Shown here: positions 36,372-48,114 of the stretch, piece after piece
Layout of the letters: the number at the start of each line of letters is the position of its first letter
Position numbering within the stretch: the first letter of the stretch is position 1
Source: Limonium bicolor
Lineage: Eukaryota > Streptophyta > Magnoliopsida > Caryophyllales > Plumbaginaceae
DNA: 64,000 bases
Assembly (NCBI GenBank): GCA_023374045.1
Contig: CM041779.1
Coordinates: forward strand, 146,445,485 to 146,509,484
Reading direction: 5' to 3'
The notes under the pieces: generated by a model
What the model was told of the DNA's origin: nothing
The model's input: the letters and a program-made list of their open reading frames with translations, nothing else
The model's database searches: none
Made by a program: the position numbers and the translations under genes

Positions 36372-37086
36372 TGTAACACCCCGTCCTAAGCCAATCGTGG
36401 TTATCGCAAACTTAACAACATAAATATAACATCGCAGCGGAAATAAACCAACACCAGGACCTTGCCACAGTCTGAACAACAGAAATACTGAGCCTTACAC
36501 ATTTACGACCATTAATCCAAAAATATACATACCAACCGAGTTTATAAGTATTTCAACAAACCGCATAACTTCCATAAGTCTTAATATCAACAGACGGGTG
36601 CACAAGCGCACCCGTACTCAAAATAAAAGCCCAACCTAAGTCTAACCGCCCCTACTCTCAGGGTGACTCTTCATGGGATGCTTACCTGCAAAATAAAAAA
36701 CAGCCCCCAAAGGGGGTCAGCAAAATTGCTGGTACGATCCTCTCGTGGCCCCCAAGCTAACGGGGCTACGACGACTAATTGTCGATAGCATGGAAATGAT
36801 TAGATACACAATCATAATATGAAGTGCAGTAGAACAACAATCCACAGATGAACAAGCATAGTTCACACACAAATGAACGACTTAAAGCGTTCTCTTAACA
36901 AGTGAGTTCGTAAGTAAACTCCTCAAGTTCCAATTCCACTTATCCTCAATCCATCTTAACTTATCTCAGTTTTATCCTTATCTTAAACTCAGTATACAAA
37001 CCGTTCTTTAAATAGAAATGGTTGTATCTTATCTCAATGTATACTTTGTCGTGTCAAAAGCAACCCTAGCCAATGAGCTATTACTC
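36372..37086 (+). mobile_element. truncated LTR, start TGTAACACCCC
   Basis: Begins TGTAACACCCCGTCCTAAGC right after the segment ending at 36371 and has the GCAGCGGAAAT box 60 bp in, as at 61093 and 16146. It ends without a recognisable LTR terminus where the PMD block begins. The 3' part and any target duplication are lost. No genes. Confidence 0.75.
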
Positions 37087-37120
37087 CATCTTAATTGTGA
37101 TTTGTTCAACTTGTGTAGTG

Positions 37121-38922
37121 ATGGATAAGTTTAAGAAAGCTCTCAAGAACGTGTACACCAAAAGAAGAAAGACGGAAATGTGGAGCAACCAATGACGGCT
37201 TCGTACCGTCATGAGCGCGGTGCAGGACTTGATCATCCACGGCACTCGTCTTTCCACCCACAGCAGGGTCATGTTGAGCCTACACGACACTCATCATTTC
37301 AGCAGCAGGGTCATGATGAGCTGCCACGTCACTCATCATTTCAGACACAACAACAACCTATCATGGACCCATCCTCGGCCCAGTCATTACATGATTCCTA
37401 CCCAGTCGCACACATACCAAGGAGAAGGGTGCCTGTGGCTTCATCCTCTGCAGGTGGTCGGTCTTCTACTGATCTGGCCGAGTGCCATAGCTCCAGTTAT
37501 GATATTGAGGGTCAGAGTAGCCACCACGTGGGGCGTGTGGAGGCACATACTTCTGCTGGTGGAGACGATAAGTACGTTGTTAGATTTTCAAAATGGCGTT
37601 CAACAGATGACAGGTTTCATGTGGCATACTGGTGTTGTTCAGATATGTCCACTTATAAGTGGTGTTCGACCGGGCAGAGGGTACCTATGAAGGAGGCGGG
37701 AGGTTAGCTCTACTATGCGATCGGTACCACCATCTTTTCTAATAAGGGGCATGGATGCATAAGTCCCCTACCGTCCTGGCTAGTCACTTCCATGAGCCGA
37801 CATGTGAAACTAAAGAAGTACGCATGGGGAGCAGGTACTCTTGCATGGTTGTATCGCCAGCTGGGGATAGCATCTCGTGCTGACTGTACTAGCATTGCTG
37901 GATGTTTGACCCTTCTCGAGGTAAGTGTTTTAATGTACAACAATGTCTAATAAATTTTCATGAATTCACATTAATAGTTGGCATAATTTATTTTTTTTTA
38001 ATTTCCGTAGTGCTGGATATATGCATACTTCCTCACTCTTAGACCAGCAGTTAGTGCTGATTGGCGTGATGGGGATGATAGACCGTGGGCTATGAGATGG
38101 GTCAGGTCCACCTCCCAGCAGAAAGATAAAGATTCACTATAGAACTACAGCAAGCATCTAGATGCTCTAACACCAAGAAATGTAAGTGGTACAACAATTT
38201 CAATTTATATTATTTACATTATTGCTTCTTATTGATGCTTATGTTTCCCTGTGATCCAATGTAGATTGATTGGTTGCCCTACGGTCGCGAGAAGGGTCGC
38301 ACTTGGTACAGGGGTACCTTGCAGTACATGACGGTGAATAAGCCATATATGCCGGAGCGTTGTCTCTGCCAATTCGGGTATGTTCAGTGTATCCCACCTC
38401 CCCCTATTAGACCTAACATAGATCCAAAAAGAGAGGGAGAAAGGGTCCCCCTATAAATGTGTATACCTCCCCATGTATAGTGTGTGGGACACCACACGTG
38501 AGTGTGCTGCTACTACGGGGTGCACTAAGACAAGGGCGGTGCTGCACGCATGTGACAGAGATTATCTGGATTGGTACGCCAAACACATCCATCCAAAGAT
38601 TCTAAATCCTAACATGTGCAACAACACCTTTGTTCATCGGCCGGATCCCGCCCTAGTAAGTTGATCTCTACCTTTGTATAATTCAGTTGATTATAACATT
38701 TTGTGAATGCCAGACTACTTAATAATATTATGATGCAGCTCATGAGTGAGGCAACTGAGATTGGTAGGCCTTACTTTCCCGGGAAACCGTAGCTGGGACT
38801 GGCGTTACTACCACGAGGAGATGCCAGAGGAGGAACAGAGGGCAACTGCGCAGGGGATAGATGAGGCCTTCAGCACCTTATCTATATGGGATTCATACTA
38901 TCACCAGTATGGCGCGCCGTAG
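37121..38922 (+). pseudogene. plant mobile domain (PMD) gene, copy 1, internally deleted
   Basis: It starts ATGGATAAGTTTAAGAAAGC and encodes a basic start, then four HSSF-Q repeats. The middle of the gene is missing: the sequence jumps from the N-terminal linker to VVRFSKW at about 37575, at a GGAGACGA word also present in copy 2. The C-terminal PMD part (PF10536-like) follows: YAWGAGTLAWLYRQLGIASR and IAGCLTLLE. Introns at 37921-38011, about 38181-38264 and about 38656-38738 have consensus borders. The last exon contains WDWRYYHEEMPEEE and ends at 38922. An in-frame TAG at about 38140 and an extra A near 38788 break the frame. PMD proteins occur in transposons and in MAIN-type plant genes. 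The surroundings here indicate transposon origin. Confidence 0.8.
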
Positions 38923-39178
38923 TTTAGGGTTTTATTATGTTTTTGTTAATTTAGGATATAGTTTGGATGTTTGTTGACTTTCTACATTTATGAGACTAAA
39001 CTGTTTGTAGTTATAATGGATCTTCATTTGTAAGACCTTAACTTGTGTTATGTTAGAAGTTTCATTGATTTATGCTATGTGGGATTGTTTCCTTACAAAT
39101 GCATCAGAGAATTGAAAGTTATGGTTCATTACCAAATTTATAGATCCAAAAATCTATCAAATGAATATCTAATAATCC

Positions 39179-39455
39179 AAACATCTACCAAAGATTATAA
39201 ATCCAGAAAAGTATAACACACGTTTATTCCACGTCCAAACATTTACCAAAGATTATAAATCCAGAAAAGTATAACAACACGTTTATTCCACGTCCAAACA
39301 TCTACCAAAGATTATAAATCCAGAAAAGAATAACAACACGCTTATTCCACATCCAAACATCTACCAAAATTATAAATCCAGAAAAGTATAACAACACGTT
39401 TATTCCACGTCCAAACATCTACCGAAGATTATAAATCCATAAAGTATAATATTCC
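39179..39455 (+). repeat. ~59-bp tandem array, about 5 units
   Basis: Units AAACATCTACCAAAGATTAT...TTTATTCCACGTCC start near 39179, 39237, 39296, 39355 and 39413. The copy in the second block (57662 on) has 7 units, so unit number changed after the block duplicated. Confidence 0.95.
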
Positions 39456-39466
39456 ACATCCGGACC

Positions 39467-39647
39467 CCGCTTTGGTGAGTTATATCTTGATCGGGATTAC
39501 TATCCTAGTAATCGTAGTTGGAATTGGCATTACTTCAATCACGGAATGCCAGAGGAGGAGCGAAGAGTCACTGAACAAGAGATTGATGAGGTGTTCAACA
39601 CCCTCTCCATCTGGGATTCATACTCATACATGTATGGTGGCTCTTAG
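39467..39647 (+). pseudogene. duplicated PMD last exon
   Basis: Encodes, with frame slips, DYYPSNRSWNWHYF...GMPEEERRVTEQEIDEVF and ends WDSYSYMYGGS stop. This parallels the true last exon at 38739-38922 (WDWRYYHEEMPEEE...WDSYYHQYGA). It is preceded by the last bases of the previous exon and a GTGAGT-like donor, so intron and exon were copied together. It is not fused to a coding frame upstream. Confidence 0.8.
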
Positions 39648-39889
39648 TTTTTAGTTTTGCACAATGTAACAAACTTCATTAGCATTTGTTAGATATTTAT
39701 CGGATTTATGTTAATGTGCGATCACTATTTATGTTTTTATTTTAGACGATCATGGTCATTCCTACAAATGTCCTAGAATTCAAACTCAATGCATCAGAGA
39801 AATCAGAGTGAATATCGAATAATCCAAACATCTACCAAGTGGAACAAACCTAATGTTTATGTCACGAGAACTGAAATATATCCAAATGT

Positions 39890-40335
39890 AGAAATTCCTA
39901 ACAACTTGTATTGAACACAAGGTGTGATTAATGTTGGTATGTTGTACGCTGATGAGGAGGAGCAGTTTCTGCTACATTTTTTGTTTCCAAGTGTGGTCAT
40001 TCTGGATGATTAATGAAATATCTAGCATAAAACAACTTAAGGTCTTAACATTTGGATCGATTTTAGTTCTCATGGTAGTAACTTCATAAACAACTTGTAT
40101 TGAACACAAGGTGTGATTAATGTAGGTATGTTGTACGCTGATGATGAGGAGCAGTTTCCGCTACATTTTTTTGTTCCAAGTGTGGTCATTCTGGATGATT
40201 AATGAAACTTCTAGCATAACAATTTAAGGTCTTTACATTTGGAAATATTTAAGTTCTCGTGATCCTAACTTCAGAAACAACTTGTATTGAACACAAGGTG
40301 TGGTTAATGTTGGTATGTTGTACGCTTATGAAGAG
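39890..40335 (+). repeat. ~189-bp tandem units (about 2.5)
   Basis: ACAACTTGTATTGAACACAA recurs near 39900, 40090 and 40278, each followed by GGTATGTTGTACGCT and, in the first two, CATTCTGGATGATTAATG. Confidence 0.9.
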
Positions 40336-40900
40336 GAGCATATCAGAGAATTGAAAGTGAATATCGAACAAACCTAATGTTTATGTCACGAGAACTAAAA
40401 TATATCCAAATGTAGAAATTCCTAATAAAAGTCCAAGAATTCAAACCCAATGCATCAGAGAATTGAAAGTGAACATCTTATATTCCAAACATCTACCAAG
40501 CGGAACAACCTAATGTTTATGTCACAAGAACTGAAATATATCCAAATGTAGAAATTCCTAACAAAAGTCCTAGAATTCCAACCCCATGCATCAGAGAATT
40601 GAAAGTGAATATCGAACAAACCTAATGTTTATGTCACAAGAACTGAAATATATCCAAATGTAGAAATTTCCTAACAAAAGTCCTAAATACCCCATGCATT
40701 AGTGAATTGAAAAGTGAACATCTAATAATCCAAACATCTACCAAGCGATTAAACCTAATGTTTATGTCACGATACTGAAATATATCAAAATGTAGAAATT
40801 CCTAACAAAGTCATAGAATTCGAGCCCAATGCATCAGAGTATTGAAAGTGAATATGGAACAAACCTAATGTTTATGTCACGAGAATTGAAAGTAGGGTTC
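40336..40900 (+). repeat. ~115-bp tandem units (about 5)
   Basis: CATCAGAGAATTGAAAGTGA and CCTAATGTTTATGTCACGAG recur at about 115-bp spacing. Single outlying copies (39785-39900) show that this array and the 189-bp units interleave. Confidence 0.85.
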
Positions 40901-41059
40901 ATTCCGAGCAGCAGTCATTTAAATGCTTTCTTGATCCTAAGTTACATTGTCTGTGAGGAAATGATCACGATTATTACTTCTTTTACTTAAATATATATAT
41001 TTTGATTTGTTAGGAGGTTTCTTAGATCCCAAAATCACTCAACTATATAACAAAATATT

Positions 41060-41310
41060 GGAAATACAAAATGCCACAAACGTGTCAAATAAAGACACTA
41101 TATTGTTCAACTCGTGTCAAATTAAATCACTATGTTGTTCAACTAGTGACACATAAAATCACGAGTTGAGCTAGGTCTTCATTTTTATTTGTCACGAGTT
41201 GAGCAATGTAGTGATTTAATTTGACACGAGTTGAACAATATTGTGATTTAATTTGACACGAGTTGAGCAAAATAATGACTTTGTTTGACACGTTTTTTTT
41301 GGTATTTTAG
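41060..41310. repeat. foldback built from GACACGAGTTGA units
   Basis: The word TCAACTCGTGTCAAATTAAA and its complement TTTAATTTGACACGAGTTGA occur on both sides of a short centre near 41160, with three forward-facing units on the right side. It would form a stem of about 90 bp. Confidence 0.85.
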
Positions 41311-41999
41311 TAACAAAGAAATGACTGTTAAAACTGTTTCATATATCGATTTTTATTTTTTAAAAGAAAAACGGGTGCCCTAACACTATTCCGGATAGTT
41401 TGGTAAAATAAATTTGTACTGCAGTTAGTAAAATCACTATTCATCAAGTATAAACTTCTTTAATTAAATCACAAGTGTATATCAACTAATGAAAAAAAGC
41501 TGCACCCACACTTTGTTACATGTTTACAACGTTAATATGATTTATGGTAAAATTATGACAATTATTTTGTATAAATTATGACAATTAATTGGTATAAATT
41601 ATGGTACTATTACTATATTGGTCTAAATTTGCAGAAAATTAGTATAAATTATGTGTTTAAACTCTATATTCTTTTTTATGGTACAAATAATTTTGAAAAA
41701 AAATCTAAGAAATATTTACTTTTTTCAATGTTGTATGATATTTTAAATTTTTTTATAATATTATAAATATATTTTTATAGTTATCTATATTCTATAGTAT
41801 TTTGTATGTTTTGTGAATTTTAGTGAATTTTTTTAACACTTAGGGGCATATTGTGAACTTTAAAAGTATTTTGTTAACTAGTAGGGGTATTTTTGTATTT
41901 ATTGCTTCTAGTCAATGACATAGTGGTATTTCATGAACTTTTTTTTTAAAATAATGTCATTTCGTGACTTTCTTTTTTTTGAGTGGCATTTCTTGAAAT
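41311..41999. other. AT-rich non-coding DNA
   Basis: Contains a motif group (GTACTGCAGTTAGTAAAATC near 41418; ACATGTTTACAACGTTAATA near 41518) that also forms the terminal repeats at 48115-49140. From 41820 onward a TAGTGGTATTTCATGAA-type short repeat leads into the hAT fragment. No gene. Confidence 0.6.
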
Positions 42000-42620
42000 T
42001 TCCCTTCAAAATATGAGAGATGACGGGTGGGAAATTTTTTTCCGCAAGGTTCTTGACTATTGTTCTAAATATAATATTGAAGTTTCGGATATGAATGCTA
42101 CGTATATTCCCCAAGGAAGATCTAAGAGATTTGCTCAACATTGCACATATATTCATCATTATCAGATTGAGGTGTTTCTTGCAATCATTGATCTCCAACT
42201 TCAAGAATTTAACAATTAGTTTGATGAGACAAATATGGAGTTGCTTATTTGCATGACTTGCTTGAGCTCAATCATTCATTCTCCTCTTTTGACAAGCAAA
42301 AGGTGCTACAGTTGTCAAATTTATATCAAACTGACTTTACAAGCATTGAATTGCTCAACTTTGAGTATTAGCTTGATAACTTCATTGTTGATATGCGAGA
42401 AGATACCAGGTTTTCAAACCTAAAAGATATTGGTCAACTTTCAATGAAGTTGGTGGAGACTTCTAAGCACCTTATATATTCAGAAGTATATAAGCTATTG
42501 AAGTTAGTGTTGGTTCTTCCAGTAGCGACGACAAGTGTTGAAAGAGGATTTTTTGCATTGACTTTCGTAAAGAGTAAACTTGTAACAGCAATGGAGATCA
42601 ATTTTAAATTGACTGTTTAG
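42000..42620 (+). pseudogene. hAT transposase C-terminal fragment, copy 1
   Basis: The translation carries RFAQHCTYIHHYQIEVFLAI, then an LNFEYQLDNF-like stretch across a frame break and stop (about 42219), and finally the hAT dimerisation domain (PF05699): LLKLVLVLPVATTSVERGFF followed by FVKSKL. The LPVATTSVER core is the family signature. The N-terminal zinc finger and catalytic part are missing. Part of the duplicated PMD block. Confidence 0.85.
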
Positions 42621-42794
42621 TTACATTCATTGTAAAAGATGTATTTTTACAAGTTTCTGATAATATTATCATTGATCATTTTCAAAACATGAAAACTCAA
42701 AGGGGACAATTGTATTTTTTTGTATATTCAGTTATCGTACTAATATCATTAATATGAATTAAACTTCATCTTTCATATGATGAAACTATATTTG

Positions 42795-42830
42795 TGCCTC
42801 CGGTATCAAAATCCTGGATCCGTCACTCGT
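42795..42830 (+). mobile_element. hAT-like right terminal sequence
   Basis: CCGGTATCAAAATCCTGGATCCGTCACT (42801-42828) reads, on the other strand, as an AGTGACGGATCCAGGAT start, typical of this plant hAT group. It lies about 180 bp after the dimerisation domain, so it likely marks the right end of the same element. Confidence 0.6.
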
Positions 42831-43390
42831 TAACGAATACATAAAAATTGACTCCAAAAACTTAGTTTATCGTTTATAAACGCTTTTTTTAGCATTTAGT
42901 TTATCAATTGATTAGTCAAACTATGTGAACTGATAAACGTTAAGAAAATATTCTTATACACTATGATTCAATAAGAACGGCCAAAGGAAAAATACTATAT
43001 AACAGTTAGTGTCATCTTCTTTATAATAGTGATGACAACGCTAATATTCTAATCATCAATGAAGTGTTTATAAATTATCATGGAGACATAAAATCCAAGG
43101 TTAATGAATACGTGAAAGCGACTCCAACAACTCAGTTTATTGTTTCCAAACGTTTATAACTTTCAAATTTATCAATTAGTCAAGCTCTGTAAACTGATAA
43201 ATGGTAAAAGAATGTTCTATACACAGTGATTCGATAAGAACGAACAAATGAAGAGATTATACAGTTAGTGTCATATATTTAAAAATAGCGATGAAAACTA
43301 TTATAGAAAATTGCTCATATGTTTCTAATTATCAGTAGAAATGTTTACAAATTATCGTGGATATGTAAAATCAAGATTAATGAATGCGTA
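42831..43390 (+). repeat. two diverged ~272-bp tandem units
   Basis: TTAATGAATACGTGAAAGCGACTCC (43102) echoes 42830, and both units include TTTATCAATT, ATAAACG/ATAAATGGTAA and ACAGTTAGTGTCAT. A third start is visible at 43378. Confidence 0.8.
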
Positions 43391-44183
43391 CTCTATACTT
43401 TAAGGTTTATAAATTTTTGATATCAGTCCTTACGTGGTAACCTGGAAGAACTTTATACATTTATAATTTGATTTATCTATCTTGTTAGCTAATTGTATTT
43501 CATCTAAAATATATGGTTTTAACACTTTGTTCTATATTTTATTTTTAACAAGACGTTTGAGTAATATATTTTTTAAATGAATTATGTGACACTTTCTAAA
43601 TTTAGAAAAAGTTAATATTGTGTTTTTATATTAGTTTTAACTTCTTTTTAATAAAATAATGACAATTATTTTTAAGCTGATATTTTTTTATATAGGTGTG
43701 TACAGATATATATATTACTATTAAATTAAGAAAATATTATTTAATAATCATATATTTGTATATAATCAATATACTTTTATATAATGGGTGACTAATTATA
43801 TTATTAAAATATTATAAAAGAAAAAAAATTTATCAACAATGACTAAATGAATATACAGCAATAATTATAAGTAATTACATTTGTTTGTTCTAAAGTTAGC
43901 TGATAAAAAGAACAAAATATAGTCGGTGATGGTATCTACATCAATTATAGTAAGTAATTACATTTGTTGTTGAGTCGCAACGGAATTTTCTGTCCGTTTA
44001 TCCGCTGCGGGGAAAGTTTTTTGGGTTTTTTTGGAAGTTACCCGTTAATTCATTCATTCCTCTGTGCTCAGTCTCTTTCAGCTTCTTGTAATCTTCCGCA
44101 TAACAGCTCCGATGCAAAGACTGCTTCACTCCTCGCGTCGGCTTCGGTTGTGGTTCATCTCCTACCCTCAATCCGACTATCAT
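43391..44183. other. AT-rich DNA, unassigned
   Basis: No supportable gene. From 43960 the base composition becomes balanced and may be old 5' flank of the FPS gene. Confidence 0.5.
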
Positions 44184-44371
44184 ACAGTTGTACGATGTTT
44201 ACGTACATCCCCGAACATTCTTCACAATTATTAAACAATCATCATATAAAGTTGAACAACTTTCACAATAACATATGAGAACTTTTACATCAATATGAAC
44301 AATCAATACAAAAACTTGAACAACGTTAAATTAAAATGAACGGTTGTACGATGCTCACCGTACAACCGTCT
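44184..44371. mobile_element. small MITE-like element in the FPS 5' flank
   Basis: The left end ACAGTTGTACGATGTTTACGTAC and the right end, read in reverse, ACGGTTGTACGGTGAGCATCG are imperfect inverted repeats around an AT-rich centre of about 140 bp. The right end is itself a perfect-looking hairpin (CGGTTGTACG...CGTACAACCG). The target duplication is unclear. Confidence 0.5.
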
Positions 44372-44614
44372 GTACAAAGAATTTTATCCCTACCCTGATC
44401 TCGCCGCGCCCGCCTGCCATTCGCTTCCCTAAAATCCTTCCACTGCGTCTTTCTCGTCTGGAAAACGAGAAGCTACTTAATACTTCTTGCTCTGACCCTA
44501 ACTCTGTATTCTCCGTCTCTCTCCTCTTAAAATCCCAAACGGACTCGTCACACGAAGTGAGCAAGGTGGAAAAGCAAGAAAGTCACAGGCGCAGTAGAAG
44601 CAAACGGAAAAGAG

Positions 44615-47460
44615 ATGAACGATCCTAAGTCCAGGTTCGTAGAGGTCTACTCCGTCCTCAAGTCAGAGCTTTTCTTCTCGACCCTTATTTCGAATGGGAC
44701 GATGCTTCTCGCAAATGGGGTCGAACGGGTATTGTTTCACTTCCTTTTCATCTTTAACCCCTTGAAGTGGATTTGTTGTGCTACTGCTAATTCCCCTGAC
44801 GAGTTATGGACATTTTCCACTGGATGCTGCTGAAGTTGTCCGAAATGTTGAGATGCTAAATTGATGAAAAACTTTTTGCAGTTTCTTAATTCTCAGTTAC
44901 CAAAGGCCACAGTTGATCAGTTTTCTGTGCTCAACCTCTATGATAAAGTTACTTTAACCTTCCCATTATACATCAGTCATGGCTAAAATGTGGTCGCTAT
45001 ATTTATTCGTTATTTCTTAGATAAGTAGCATTTGCGCTGTTGTCTAAATTTGTGACCTCAATCTGACTGTATCAATATACTATACATTTGGCTAATAAAT
45101 TTAGATTGTTTCGTAAAATTCATACTAACAATTAAACCATTGTTTCTATCCTGATGGTTGTTGGTAGTGGTACTTTGTTTTCAGATGCTGGACTACAATG
45201 TACCTGGAGGTGCCTAATCATATATTTTATAACCATACGCTCTGAAAAGGAAAAAAAAGGAGCTGCATTTGTTTTGTACCTTCTAGAAGTCTCTTCTTAT
45301 TCACCATGTTGGTAATTGTCAATTGGCTTGGCAGGGAAGTTAAACCCGCGGGCTCTCAGTTGTAGATAGCTGCAAATTGCTAAAGGACGTGAACTAACGG
45401 ACGATGAATTCTTTCTCTCCGCGCGGTTGGTTGGTGTGTTGAACGGGTACAACATCTGAATCTCATTTTTTGAGTCCCATTATTTATTTTCTGTCTCAAT
45501 CTGAGATATCTACTATGGGCTACTGTTTCCCTCCGTTGTACTGCGGTAAACTTGTATATTATTTCCAGCTTCAAGCATATTTTCTTGTTCTCGATGATAT
45601 AATGGATAGCTCTCACACAAGGCGAGAGGTCAACCTTGCTGGTTCAGAGTTCCCCAGGTGTCCATCTCTTCTGGATTCTCACTTGCTTTTGTTTTGTTTT
45701 TATTTTATAGTATGTTCTGTTTTCGGGCGGTTTGAGGGACTGAGTTGTTGACTATGGTGTAGGTTGGAATGGTAGCAGTTAATGATGGATTAATCCTCCG
45801 CAATCACAAATTCTTAAGAATCACTTCAGAGGAAAGCCTTATTACGCTGATTTGCTTGATTTGTTCAGTGAGGTAAAAGATACAGGACTGCAGGTGCTTG
45901 TGTTCTCTGACCGCCAACTGTTCTATGATCCTTGGATGCGTGAGTTTCTGTGGTTTACACAAATTGTTGGTCCATCTAAACTGTTTAATGAATTCATTGG
46001 AGATTGTTTTCCAATTTTATGTACTGGAGTGGCTCATATCATGATGCTGTCATCGTCGGATTGTACAGTACAAACTGCTTACTAATTTTATCTGCGCTTG
46101 TGGAAATTTACCTTGCTATTTCTGCTCCATTTCAGCCTTTTCCTGCTAGAGATATTATAGTAGCTTACTGAATTTAACTCATAACTATCAAATTGTAGCT
46201 GTGAAGAGTTGATTGATTGGAATCACTTAAAGCCTGGCATTTCCTTCCTATTGTAGAATTATATATCTCAAAAGTAACTTTTAAGTCGTTTAGTATATGC
46301 GGAAATCAACAAGGTATAAGAAACTCATGGTGTTGTGCTATAAAATAGCAGAGAAATTCTTGTGCAACATGTGTTATATTGAGACTAGAATTACTGCTAG
46401 ATATATAGTGGATCCATTTATGCGCATTTGAACTATATAGATTCTACTATTCATAACTGAAGAATAAGTAGTTGCTAAGCCTTGCCTAATCTGCACATCA
46501 TCTCATCAAACGTGCAGGTTGCATGCGCCCTTGTCTTGACGGGTGAGAATTGGAGAATCAGTTGATGTCAAAACTATTCTGGTTGATATGGGTATCCACT
46601 TCCAAGTTCAGGTGAGAGTTCTATTTGCAACCAGTTTAGTCTTTTTTAGGAAGAAAAGTTGGAACAATGAAAGCTGTGAACTCCGTTTTTGTGATGAGAT
46701 GCAAAGTAAGTCATACTGTTTTTGGTTCAATTGGCTCGTTCCTCAGGATGACTATCTTGACTGCTTTGGCGACCCTGCATTTATTGGCAAGGTAAGTTTT
46801 AGGTTTATTTTTTGAGGAGTATATAATATCTTGCATTGGAAGTGGGGATGCAATTACAAGATGGTGATTACTTTGAGCTTCTTTCAGATTGGTACAGACA
46901 TAGAAGACTTCAAGTGCTCTTGGCTGGTGGTGAAGGCTTTAGAAGTCTGCATCAAGGAGCAGAAGAGTTTGTTATTGGTAATGTAATCTAATCTAACCTT
47001 TTAAATACGCTGTATGCAGGTATACGAGGAATTCTGTAGGAAGAATTTGCCCTTCTGAAGTTGTTATGGGGCAGCTTTTATGTTTACGCCTTCTATCCTT
47101 CTTAAAATCTTTTCTGCATGTGGTGATTCATAATTTTCTTGATTTAGGAAAACTATGGAAAACAAGATTCTCCTTGCGTGGCAAAAGTCAATGAACTCTA
47201 CAATGAGCTCAACCTTAAGGTGATGATCATTCATATGGTCAACCTCTTCCTCCAATTAGGAATATTCCTGTATTATCTCTTAATTCTAATATACAAGATA
47301 CTGACCTAAAGTCGAACCTGTTGTTGCGCTAGGATATATTTGAAGATTACGAGGAAGAGCTATGAGAAGTTTAACGATGCGATTGAATCCCATCCTAACA
47401 ATGGGATTCAAAAAGTTCTCAGATCATGCTTGGGAAAGATCTACAGAAGAGAGTCACCTT
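44615..47460 (+). pseudogene. farnesyl diphosphate synthase (FPS) pseudogene with introns
   Basis: FPS condenses IPP with DMAPP and GPP to farnesyl diphosphate, the sesquiterpene and sterol precursor. Exon pieces occur in the order of plant FPS genes. They include MNDPKSRFVEVYSVLKSEL (44615), a frameshifted FEWDDASRKWVER block (44690), MLDYNVPGG (45184), GKLNPRALS and ELTDDEFF (45330-45420), and LQAYFLVLDDIMDSSHTRR with the first aspartate-rich motif (45572). Later come VNDGLILRNH (45780), the HRRIVQYKTAYY region (46050), VDVKTILVDMGIHFQVQ (46550), DDYLDCFGD with the second motif (46747), [18 protein letters not shown] (46892), AKVNELYNELNLK (47180) and the C-terminal GKIYRR (47437). The exon with QMIDLITT is absent, and several frames are broken. 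Introns are retained, so it arose by DNA duplication and not by retrocopy. Confidence 0.9.
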
Positions 47461-47464
47461 CAGA

Positions 47465-47835
47465 CATGACACAGTCACCTTCAGACATGATCACACACAA
47501 CACCATGTTTATTTAAAATTTTGGAATTTGTGTTTTCTCTATAAAAGGAGTAGAGTTGCTACCGATTCTGTACAATTCATAGTTCCACACAACCAGCTCG
47601 TTCAAATTCACAACTCATTCACATTATCATGAGTCACACATCAAATGATGAAAACAATTCTAATATTATATGGGAGTATGAATCTCTTTCTGATACAGAA
47701 GAGTCAACGGTCCAGAGTGATGTTTTAATGGCGTTAGAGCACGAATAACTCCCCAATCAGGACGAGTCTGTTGGCAGTAATGATGTTTCTATGATATGGT
47801 GATCTGAATCTTCTCACGATACAGATAATGTCAAC
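47465..47835 (+). repeat. direct repeat segment (copy downstream of FPS pseudogene)
   Basis: Partner of 35990-36371. It directly follows the last FPS exon. A 20-bp stutter (CACCTTCAGACATGA) occurs at its left end. Confidence 0.85.
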
Positions 47836-47899
47836 TATGTTTTTTTCTCCAAAAAAGATGTCTCCACATTACATTCCAAAGTTTGTCGTCCAGTTATGT

Positions 47900-48000
47900 G
47901 AAAAAAATAATGTGTACTGCAGTAGTAAAGTTGACTTCCGCAGTACAAATTTTTTTAAAGTCATATTAATGTTGTAGATATGTAATGATGCATCCCTTTT
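47900..48000 (+). repeat. isolated terminal-repeat-like sequence
   Basis: GTACTGCAGTAGTAAAG...TTTAAAGTCATATTAATGTTGTAGATATGTA resembles the right end of the element at 48115-49140. It may be the end of a neighbouring element of the same family. Confidence 0.5.
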
Positions 48001-48114
48001 AGTTCTTTTAATAAAGAATGATTTCTGGAACTGATTTAATTAAAGAATCAATCACCAAAATATGCTACTAATTAACAACAAATTTCTTTAGTTAAAACAA
48101 TTTCAGATATCATT

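Noticed and set aside
39179..39455. CRISPR-like regular repeats
   Set aside because: The whole ~59-bp unit is conserved with no unique spacers, and the DNA is plant nuclear; an ordinary minisatellite.
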